Source: an uncultured Pirellulaceae bacterium | Lineage (GTDB): Bacteria > Planctomycetota > Planctomycetia > Pirellulales > Pirellulaceae | Assembly: GCA_934255105.1 (NCBI GenBank) | Contig: CAKQNH010000317.1 | Span: 1 to 6,126 of the forward strand | Direction: 5' to 3' | DNA length: 6,126 nt | Shown here: piece after piece, positions 1-5,500 of the stretch | Layout of the letters: every line of letters begins with the position of its first letter | Position numbering within the stretch: position 1 is the stretch's first letter | Position numbers and translations under genes: made by a program | The notes under the pieces: generated by a model | Seen by the model: only the letters and a program-made list of their open reading frames with translations | The model's database searches: none | Told to the model about the DNA's origin: nothing

Positions 1-180
1 GAACGACCCGCGTTCGTTGACCATGCCCCCCTTCTGCCCACCCATGCCCAGCGCACATGTCTTGCATGCGTTTTTGGTCCGTAGGGCCTTGAACAGCTTC
101 CACGGCCCACCCGCCTCGCGAGCCTTCTTAAACGTATAGCCAATCGCGGCCCAGCCGCCCCCGTTTTTCACTTTTCGCAT
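1..180 (-). CDS. FdhF/YdeP-family molybdopterin oxidoreductase, N-terminal part (truncated by window edge)
   Basis: This reading frame runs off the left edge; only the first 60 residues are visible. The ATG at 180-178 is the only ATG in frame after the in-frame TAG at 228-226, so the start is well constrained, although only a weak GGA lies upstream. The visible protein has GGGWAAIGYTFKKAREAGG near residues 7-25, then NACKTCALGMGGQ at 37-49 and GGMVNE at 51-56. Cys39 and Cys42 form a CxxC pair. This N-terminal block is what I recognise from the FdhF/YdeP group of formate-dehydrogenase-like molybdopterin oxidoreductases (usually over 700 residues), where such cysteines could hold an iron-sulfur cluster. 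Family members are cytoplasmic and their physiological substrate is mostly unknown, so formate oxidation should not be assumed. It is divergent from purD, with the hairpin repeat at 262-327 between them. The molybdopterin domains lie outside the window. Confidence 0.82.
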   Translation of the reverse strand, partial: MRKVKNGGGWAAIGYTFKKAREAGGPWKLFKALRTKNACKTCALGMGGQKGGMVNERGSF

Positions 181-261
181 CTGATTTCCAATCGTTGGCT
201 GAGGCTGGACGGCGTCCGGAAATATCTAGTCCTTTGTCAACATGATAGGCCTGCGTTCCCA

Positions 262-327
262 TAGCGGAAGTCGCCAAGACTTTCGGCCTATGGCTGACAA
301 ATCGAAACTCTTGGCGAGTTCCGCTAC
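262..327. repeat. REP-like hairpin repeat, copy 1
   Basis: The arms 262-285 and 303-326 pair over 24 positions with only two mismatches, G270 with G318 and C280 with C308. The loop is 286-302. Compared with copy 2 (5396-5459), the left 27 bases (262-288) and right 26 bases (302-327) are identical, and only the centre (289-301) differs in sequence and length. Each arm can also fold alone. The left arm forms AAGTC-GCCAA-GACTT at 268-282, extended by G266-C284 and C265-G285 around a G-T pair. The right arm forms AACTC-TTGGC-GAGTT at 306-320. No target-site duplication is visible at its ends. It sits 81 bases upstream of the oxidoreductase start and 116 bases upstream of purD. It has no T-run, so it is not a classical terminator. 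A REP-type or other short palindromic repeat family is the best description. Confidence 0.85.
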
Positions 328-361
328 CCCCGGATTCATCTTTGGCTCGGTGCTTTGTGGT

Positions 362-389
362 TTCGGATTCTCGACATTGCATCTACAAT
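362..389 (+). promoter_or_regulatory. weak sigma70-like promoter candidate for purD
   Basis: TACAAT at 384-389 resembles a -10 box, and TTCGGA at 362-367 is a poor -35 box at 16-base spacing. Transcription would begin near 396 and give a leader of about 48 bases before the purD ATG. The match is modest, and planctomycete promoters are poorly defined, so this is only a candidate. Confidence 0.27.
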
Positions 390-443
390 CGCGGGCGGCG
401 AAGAACCTACGTAGTCCCCCTAGTCCCGCAGAGCAACGTGGCA

Positions 444-1763
444 ATGAAGATACTGATTATAGGCAATGGTGGTCGCGAGCATGCGCTGGCTTGGAAAATC
501 AAACAAAGCCCCAGGGTCAAAGACATTTTTGTGGCTCCCGGCAATGCGGGAACCGCCCGCGAGGCAGTCAACGTGCCCATCGCCGCAGACGATATCGCGG
601 GATTGGTCAAGTTCGCCAAGGCCGAGAAGATCGACTTGACCGTGGTCGGCCCCGAAGTTCCGTTGTCTCTGGGAGTGGTCGACGCCTTCGAATCGGAGAA
701 GCTACGGATCTTTGGGCCCAGCCAAGCCGCCGCACAACTGGAGAGCAGCAAGGCGTTTTGCAAGAACCTGTTGCGGCAAGCTGACGTGCCGACGGCGGAC
801 TTTCAAGTCTTCCGCGAACCGGACGATGCCATGCGGTTCATAAAAGGTCGCTTTCCCGGCGAGCGCGATCGCTGCCCGGTGGTCGTCAAAGCCGATGGCC
901 TGGCTGCCGGTAAGGGGGTTATCGTCTGCAAGCGGCGCAATGACGCGCTGGATGCCATCGACCGCATCTCGCGCAACAAGGAGTTCGGCGCGGCCGGCGC
1001 GCAGATGATTATCGAAGAGCGTCTGGAAGGCCAAGAAGCCAGCGTGCTGGCCATCACCGATGGCCGCACCATCCTACCTCTCCCTCCAGCGCAAGACCAC
1101 AAACCGGCCTTCGATGGCGACACCGGCCCCAACACGGGCGGCATGGGAGCCTATTGCCCGACCCCGATGGTCGACGACGCATTGATGGCTTGGATCGAAG
1201 AGCACGTGCTGGTCCCCACCATCCACACCATGAAACGCAATCGCAAGCCGTTCCGCGGCGTACTCTATGCAGGTCTGATGCTCACCCCGCAGTCTGGGCC
1301 AAAAGTGCTCGAATACAATTGCCGCTTCGGCGACCCCGAAATCCAACCACTGCTGATGCGACTCAAAAGCGACCTAGTAGATATTTTGGAAGCGGTCGTC
1401 GACCAGACGCTCGATCAAATCCCGATGCCCGTGTGGGACCCACGTCCGGCGATCTGTGTAGTCATGGCCAGCCAAGGCTATCCCGGCGAGTACAAAACGG
1501 GACAGCCCATCATCGGCATCGATGCGGCCGACGAGATGCCCGACGTGAAAGTTTTTCACGCGGGGACACGCCTGGAAGGCGACACCGTTCTGACCGATGG
1601 TGGCCGCGTCCTAGGCGTAACCGCTCTGGGCGATTCGATCTCGCTCGCCAAGCTCAACGCCTACACCGCCGTGCAGAAGGTCCGCTGGTCAGGCTCGTGG
1701 TGCCGCAAGGACATCAGCGACAAAGCCCTGCAGTTCATCGCGCAGCAGCAAGCTGCGCATTAG
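444..1763 (+). CDS. purD: phosphoribosylamine-glycine ligase (GAR synthetase)
   Basis: PurD joins 5-phosphoribosylamine and glycine with ATP to make glycinamide ribonucleotide, an early step of de novo purine synthesis in the cytoplasm. The 439-residue product is complete, close to the usual 420-430. It begins MKILIIGNGGREHA, the typical N-terminal glycine-rich loop (residues 7-14). The ATP-grasp region follows with VVVKADGLAAGKGV at 146-159, EGQEAS at 195-200, QDHK at 217-220, DTGPNTGGMGAY at 226-237 and the GARS signature RFGDPE at 294-299. The C-terminal domain (about 330-439) is intact. I chose the ATG at 444 because family similarity starts there; the frame is open further upstream (an ATG at 342, a GTG at 438), but that extension has no family similarity. 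No clear Shine-Dalgarno precedes the start. It stands alone here, with no other pur gene adjacent. Confidence 0.97.
   Translation: MKILIIGNGGREHALAWKIKQSPRVKDIFVAPGNAGTAREAVNVPIAADDIAGLVKFAKAEKIDLTVVGPEVPLSLGVVDAFESEKLRIFGPSQAAAQLESSKAFCKNLLRQADVPTADFQVFREPDDAMRFIKGRFPGERDRCPVVVKADGLAAGKGVIVCKRRNDALDAIDRISRNKEFGAAGAQMIIEERLEGQEASVLAITDGRTILPLPPAQDHKPAFDGDTGPNTGGMGAYCPTPMVDDALMAWIEEHVLVPTIHTMKRNRKPFRGVLYAGLMLTPQSGPKVLEYNCRFGDPEIQPLLMRLKSDLVDILEAVVDQTLDQIPMPVWDPRPAICVVMASQGYPGEYKTGQPIIGIDAADEMPDVKVFHAGTRLEGDTVLTDGGRVLGVTALGDSISLAKLNAYTAVQKVRWSGSWCRKDISDKALQFIAQQQAAH
1740..1758 (+). other. stem-loop over the last codons of purD
   Basis: GCGCAGC at 1740-1746 and GCTGCGC at 1752-1758 are perfect inverted repeats around the loop AGCAA, ending just before the TAG stop at 1761-1763. 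The sequence encodes part of the C-terminal AQQQAAH. There is no T-run, so it is not a standard intrinsic terminator. It may slow RNA decay from the 3' side, or may simply reflect Gln/Ala codon choice. Confidence 0.35.
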
Positions 1764-1834
1764 CGCTGTGGCCCTAAGACCTCCTCTGCGGGTATGAATT
1801 GCGCGGTCCCCCTCTCCCTCGCTTAGGCTCGTCG

Positions 1835-1914
1835 TCTCCCTCGGGACGTCGCTTGTAGTAGTGTCGCTCCACCTGCAAAACGCGTCAACAATTGAGCCGA
1901 CGTCCCAAGGGAGA
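1835..1914. repeat. long inverted repeat downstream of purD
   Basis: The arm TCTCCCTCGGGACGTCG at 1835-1851 pairs with 1898-1914 at 16 of 17 positions, the exception being C1842 with A1907, across a 46-base loop. Pairing can resume outside a bulge between GGCTC at 1826-1830 and GAGCC at 1916-1920. TCTCCCTCG also occurs earlier at 1813-1821, so the right arm (GGGAGAGG, 1909-1916) could pair instead with CCTCTCCC at 1811-1818. No T-run follows, and the structure starts 71 bases after the purD stop. It may act as a factor-dependent end signal, or be a member of a dispersed palindromic repeat family. Confidence 0.6.
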
Positions 1915-1953
1915 GGAGCCCATGCATGAAAAGCAAACTGAGAAAGTTTTCTT

Positions 1954-1983
1954 ATCTTCCTGTCACCAATCTTCCTGTCATCT
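1954..1983. repeat. two-unit direct repeat with 15-base period
   Basis: ATCTTCCTGTCA occurs at 1954-1965 and again, identical, at 1969-1980, giving a 15-base period. The linkers are CCA and TCT. On the minus strand it reads as repeated GACAGGAAGAT units, and one frame gives the peptide DRKIGDRKI. My recollection is that short AT-rich tandem units of this type recur between genes in planctomycetes; this is not verified here. Its function is unknown. Confidence 0.6.
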
Positions 1984-2020
1984 TCTGAGCATCCGGTGGG
2001 CAATACCAGCAACATAATCC

Positions 2021-2029
2021 TGTTACAAT
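2021..2029 (+). promoter_or_regulatory. possible extended -10 promoter for the DUF1549/DUF1553 gene
   Basis: TGTTACAAT matches the extended -10 pattern TGnTAnnnT, but no convincing -35 box lies upstream. A start near 2036 would give a leader of about 130 bases containing the hairpin at 2105-2129. Confidence 0.27.
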
Positions 2030-2104
2030 AGAAGTGAGCCCAAACCAATCATTTCACTGCTGTGCGATTCCAAGGCAGCAGCCTGGCGAGTCCGCCCAGC
2101 ACTC

Positions 2105-2129
2105 AGCGAGCTCGCACTGGAGCTCCGCT
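2105..2129 (+). other. small hairpin in the leader of the DUF1549/DUF1553 gene
   Basis: AGCGAGCTC at 2105-2113 pairs with GAGCTCCGCT at 2120-2129 over nine base pairs with C2125 bulged, around the loop GCACTG. It ends 37 bases before the start codon. The gene has no visible Shine-Dalgarno, so leader structure could matter for translation, but nothing else supports a regulatory role. Confidence 0.3.
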
Positions 2130-2166
2130 TAAAACATTTCGCTGCCCCTGCTGAAACCCACCTACG

Positions 2167-5100
2167 ATGTCGACACTGATCCGAGTCGCTTGTATTTGTT
2201 TCTTTCTAAACGCAGCGATATGCCTATCGGCAGAACCTCGCCCCTTGGAGTTCAACCGCGACATCCGCCCGATCCTGTCGGATCACTGCTTCGCCTGCCA
2301 CGGTCCCGACCAAAATACGCGCGAAGCAGATATGCGGCTGGACACGCAGCAGGGGCTGTTCGCCAGCGATGCCGCGCCCGTGGTGCCCGGCGACGCGGCC
2401 GCGAGCCCGCTGGTACAACGTATCGCCAGCGATGATGTCGACGAGCGGATGCCCCCCGCCGAGTTCGGAAAGGACCTGACTCCCGAACAGATCGACACCT
2501 TGCAGCGGTGGGTCGCACAAGGAGCACCATGGCAGGGACACTGGTCGTTCCAACCCATCAGCCGCCCACAACTGCCTAGCACGAGCCAGCAGCAGAGCGA
2601 GGCGACTCAGTCTACCAATCCTATAGATGCTTTTGTCACTGCACAGCTTGCCGCACATGACTTGGCTCTCTCCCCCTCAGCGGATCGCCGGACGTTGGCG
2701 CGACGCTTGCATTTTGATTTACTGGGCCTGCCAGCTTCTCCGGAAGTGGTCGAACGATTCGAGCAGTCAGATGACCCACTGGCTTACGAGCAACTAGTCG
2801 ACGAGCTACTGGCTTCGTCCCACTTCGGTGAACGCATGGCGATGTGGTGGCTCGACTTAGTGCGCTATGCCGACAGCGTGGGGTATCACGGTGACCAGCC
2901 GGTAAGCGTCTCCCCGTTTCGCGACTACGTTATCGCGGCCTTCAACGGCAACATGCCCTTCGACCAATTCACCATCGAGCAATTGGCCGGTGATTTATTG
3001 CCCAACCCGACGCGCGATCAAATGATCGCGGCAGGCTACAATCGCTTGGGCATGATGAGCGCCGAAGGGGGCGTGCAGCCCAAAGAGTATCTAGCGAAGT
3101 ACATGGCCGAGCGCGTGCGCAACTTGGGGGGAGCTTGGCTGGGTGTAACGCTCGGATGCTGCGAGTGCCACGATCACAAATACGACCCGTTCTCCGCCAA
3201 AGAGTTCTATCAGTTCGCTGCCTTCTTTGCCGATATCGAAGAGCGCGGGCTGTACGGCGGCAGCGATTGGGGGCCCAAAATTTCAGTCCCAAATTCGTCG
3301 CAACAGCAGCAGTTGGATCAACTCGACGCCGACATCGCTGCACAGCGAGACGTGCTCAACCGAACCACCGCTGAAATCTCTGCGCAACAAATCGCCTGGG
3401 AGGCGGAGCAAGAAGCAAAGTGGCATCCGCTCACGCCATCTCACCTGGAAACGGCAGCGGGCACCACGCTCACTCAGCTCGCTGACGGATCGATCCTGGC
3501 CAGTGGCGAATCCCCCGCCAACGATACTTACACGCTCACCTTCGATTCCTGGCCCACTGGAATCACGGCACTACGCATCGACGCGCTGCCACACGAATCG
3601 CTGCCACACAACGGACCGGGCCGCGCGGGCAATGGCAACTTTGTTTTATCTGAATTCGAACTCAGCCTGATCGACGGCGACAGTGTACGACCCATCGCCT
3701 TGCAAAATGCCACGGCAACTTACGAACAAACTGGGGCCGCAGGTAAGCATCCCGATAAGAAGTGGAGCGCGGCCTCGGCTATCGATGGAGATGCTCGCGG
3801 CGCAACCTGGGGCTGGGCCATCATGGAACAAGTCGGCCAACCAAACTCGGCCGTGTTTGAACTTGCGCCCAACTCAAAGCTCGACTCCAAATCCGCCCCC
3901 GAATCCGCCTCCAACAACGCTGTCCAAAGCGCTGAAGCGGGACCGCCACAATTGCGCATCGTCCTCAAGCAGCAGCTCGACAACCCACGGCATACGCTCG
4001 GGCATTTCCGAATTCAAGCCACCTGCGGCACACTGCCTGTCACCGCGCCGCAGTTGCCCCCGGCGGAACTAGGTCCGATCTTAGAAGTCGCCGCAGAGAA
4101 ACGTACACCCGAGCAAGCGAAAAAGTTGGCTGAGTACTACCGCTCGATCGCCCCCGCGCTGGCACCGACTCGCGAGCGGCTCAAGCAATTGGAAGCGTCG
4201 CGTGAGCAACTCGCGCAGTCCATTCCGACCATGCTGGTCACGCAGACTGTCAAACCACGCATGGTGCGCGTGCTGGCGCGTGGCAATTGGATGGATGACA
4301 CAGGGCCGCAAGTTTTCCCCGCTATTGCCGAAGCGCTAGGGGGTGCCGTGGCCAACGTTGCGGCTGAGTCGACCAGCGATTCAGATCCAGACGCAAAAAC
4401 AGATGCAACACAACGCCACTTGAACCGCATGGATTTGGCGCAGTGGGTAGTCTCTGCGGAGAATCCGCTGACCGCCCGCGTCACCGTCAATCGACTGTGG
4501 AAGCAGTTTTTCGGCGGTGGCTTGTCCGCCAAACTGGACGACCTAGGCGCACAGGGAGAATGGCCCAGTCACCCACTGCTGCTGGATTGGCTGGCTGACG
4601 AATTCCGTACCTCTGGCTGGAACGTCAAGCACATCGTCAAGCTGATGGTGATGTCGCGAGCCTATCAACAGGACTCATTTGCCTCTCCCGAAATTCAGGC
4701 AACGGATCCTTATAACCGCCTGCTGTCGCATCAAGGTCGCTGGCGCTTAGATGCGGAGATGGTCCGCGACACGCTGCTAGCCAGCAGCGGATTGTTGGTC
4801 GAGAGAGTAGGTGGCGAAAGTGTGAAGCCCTATCAACCCGCCGGCTACTGGGCGTACCTGAATTTCCCACAGCGCGAGTGGCACAGCGATCATGGCCCGG
4901 AGTTGTATCGGCGCGGCCTGTACACGCACTGGCAGCGGCAATACTTACATCCATCGCTGTTGGCATTTGATGCGCCCAGTCGCGAGGAGTGTACGGCGGA
5001 TCGCGCGCGTTCCAACACGCCTCTGCAAGCGCTGGTTTTGCTCAACGACCCCAGCTATGTAGAAGCCGCCAAGGCGCTCGCCCTGCGCACATTGCAAGCG

Positions 5101-5376
5101 GCTGACGGCGATGCAGCCCGCATCGAGTGGATGCTGCAAGCGGTGCTAGCTCGACCGCCACGAGCCGAAGAGCTACCCGTCTTGAACGCTCTGCTAGAAA
5201 AACACCGCAGTGAATTTTCCGCTCAGCCCGACAGCGCTAAACAACTGCTGGCCGTCGGCGAGTTGACTATCCCCGAGCAACTCAACGGCGCAGAACTTAA
5301 TACAGCCGAGCTAGCCGCTTGGACCAGCCTCGCCCGCACGCTGCTCAACCTGCACGAAACGATAACTCGCAATTGA
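2167..5376 (+). CDS. secreted planctomycete cytochrome c-type protein with DUF1549 and DUF1553 domains
   Basis: The 1069-residue protein starts with a Sec signal peptide (hydrophobic core about 6-21, likely cleavage after LSA at 20-22). The PSCyt1 domain (about 28-120) carries CFACH at 41-45, a haem c-binding CxxCH motif. DUF1549/PSCyt2 covers about 150-360 and includes GERMAMWWLDLVRYADS at 221-237 and CCECHDHKYDPF at 331-342, a second CxxCH. A short helical, Gln-rich stretch (378-419) follows. Next comes a discoidin-like beta region (about 430-620; GNGNFVLSEFE at 488-498, SAIDGD at 537-542) that may bind carbohydrate. DUF1553/PSD1 covers about 690-1063, with ENPLTARVTVNRLWKQFFGGGL at its start, given here as 765-786, and a typical C-terminal AAWTSLARTLLNLHE. 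No Shine-Dalgarno is visible; the ATG at 2167 is chosen because it gives the full signal peptide. The protein should be periplasmic or extracytoplasmic. Its substrate and redox role are unknown. It probably works with the DUF1501 protein downstream. Confidence 0.93.
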   Translation: MSTLIRVACICFFLNAAICLSAEPRPLEFNRDIRPILSDHCFACHGPDQNTREADMRLDTQQGLFASDAAPVVPGDAAASPLVQRIASDDVDERMPPAEFGKDLTPEQIDTLQRWVAQGAPWQGHWSFQPISRPQLPSTSQQQSEATQSTNPIDAFVTAQLAAHDLALSPSADRRTLARRLHFDLLGLPASPEVVERFEQSDDPLAYEQLVDELLASSHFGERMAMWWLDLVRYADSVGYHGDQPVSVSPFRDYVIAAFNGNMPFDQFTIEQLAGDLLPNPTRDQMIAAGYNRLGMMSAEGGVQPKEYLAKYMAERVRNLGGAWLGVTLGCCECHDHKYDPFSAKEFYQFAAFFADIEERGLYGGSDWGPKISVPNSSQQQQLDQLDADIAAQRDVLNRTTAEISAQQIAWEAEQEAKWHPLTPSHLETAAGTTLTQLADGSILASGESPANDTYTLTFDSWPTGITALRIDALPHESLPHNGPGRAGNGNFVLSEFELSLIDGDSVRPIALQNATATYEQTGAAGKHPDKKWSAASAIDGDARGATWGWAIMEQVGQPNSAVFELAPNSKLDSKSAPESASNNAVQSAEAGPPQLRIVLKQQLDNPRHTLGHFRIQATCGTLPVTAPQLPPAELGPILEVAAEKRTPEQAKKLAEYYRSIAPALAPTRERLKQLEASREQLAQSIPTMLVTQTVKPRMVRVLARGNWMDDTGPQVFPAIAEALGGAVANVAAESTSDSDPDAKTDATQRHLNRMDLAQWVVSAENPLTARVTVNRLWKQFFGGGLSAKLDDLGAQGEWPSHPLLLDWLADEFRTSGWNVKHIVKLMVMSRAYQQDSFASPEIQATDPYNRLLSHQGRWRLDAEMVRDTLLASSGLLVERVGGESVKPYQPAGYWAYLNFPQREWHSDHGPELYRRGLYTHWQRQYLHPSLLAFDAPSREECTADRARSNTPLQALVLLNDPSYVEAAKALALRTLQAADGDAARIEWMLQAVLARPPRAEELPVLNALLEKHRSEFSAQPDSAKQLLAVGELTIPEQLNGAELNTAELAAWTSLARTLLNLHETITRN

Positions 5377-5395
5377 ACATCGCAAGGGTTTAAAG

Positions 5396-5459
5396 GTAGC
5401 GGAAGTCGCCAAGACTTTCGGCCAACCGGGCAGTCGAAACTCTTGGCGAGTTCCGCTAC
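5396..5459. repeat. REP-like hairpin repeat, copy 2
   Basis: The arms 5396-5420 and 5435-5459 pair over 25 positions with the same two mismatches as copy 1 (G5405 with G5450, C5415 with C5440). The loop is 5421-5434. It has the same orientation as copy 1, and the arms are identical; only 5424-5433 (10 bases) replaces the 13-base centre of copy 1. It begins 20 bases after the stop codon of the upstream gene and ends 41 bases before the chosen start of the DUF1501 gene, so it would be transcribed if the two genes share an mRNA. No T-run follows the right arm. Confidence 0.87.
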
Positions 5460-5487
5460 GTATGAATTTACAGCCTACCAGCGCCAC

Positions 5488-5492
5488 AAGGA
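5488..5492 (+). promoter_or_regulatory. ribosome binding site deciding the DUF1501 start
   Basis: AAGGA lies 8 bases before the ATG at 5501. The alternative in-frame ATG at 5462 directly follows the hairpin repeat and has no Shine-Dalgarno, so the 5501 start is preferred. Confidence 0.6.
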
Positions 5493-5500
5493 ATCCAACC

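Larger units (their letters stand above)
181..443. other. divergent intergenic region between the oxidoreductase and purD
   Basis: These 263 bases separate two divergently oriented genes. They hold the hairpin repeat at 262-327, a weak purD promoter candidate at 362-389, an 11-base odd palindrome GGACGGCGTCC at 207-217 (27 bases upstream of the minus-strand start) and an 8-base palindrome CTACGTAG at 407-414. I see no RNA gene. The open frames crossing it carry no family motif, and the reading of the repeat in them is best explained as chance translation. Confidence 0.6.
1764..2166. other. gene-free intergenic region rich in repeats
   Basis: About 400 bases between purD and the DUF1549/DUF1553 gene hold no credible coding region. 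A minus-strand frame of 119 codons at 1689-2048 crosses both the purD 3' end and the repeats and has no family motif. The contents are an inverted repeat (1835-1914) with a competing arm near 1811, a two-unit direct repeat (1954-1983), a possible extended -10 promoter (2021-2029) and a leader hairpin (2105-2129). Confidence 0.6.

Noticed and set aside
235..240. Perfect TTGACA on the minus strand upstream of the oxidoreductase
   Set aside because: No -10 box lies at 16-18 bases; the sequence there is GC-rich, so I do not call a promoter.
407..414. Palindrome CTACGTAG upstream of purD
   Set aside because: An 8-base palindrome is expected by chance at this length, and there is no second site or known regulator match.
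242..784. Plus-strand frame of 180 codons overlapping purD
   Set aside because: It begins in the hairpin repeat and continues out of frame through purD, which has clear family motifs. The Arg/Gly/Gln-rich product is typical of a shadow frame.
1689..2048. Minus-strand frame of 119 codons
   Set aside because: It overlaps the purD 3' end, runs through the inverted and direct repeats, and shows no family motif or signal; it is best explained as chance translation of repeat DNA.
5396..5459. Hairpin copy 2 as an intrinsic terminator
   Set aside because: The right arm is followed by GTATGAATTT rather than a T-run, and the same element occurs upstream of purD, where a terminator would have no obvious gene to end.
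262..5459. The two repeat copies as a CRISPR array or transposon ends
   Set aside because: There are only two copies, 5 kb apart in the same orientation. No regular spacers, transposase or target duplications are present, and ordinary genes lie between them.
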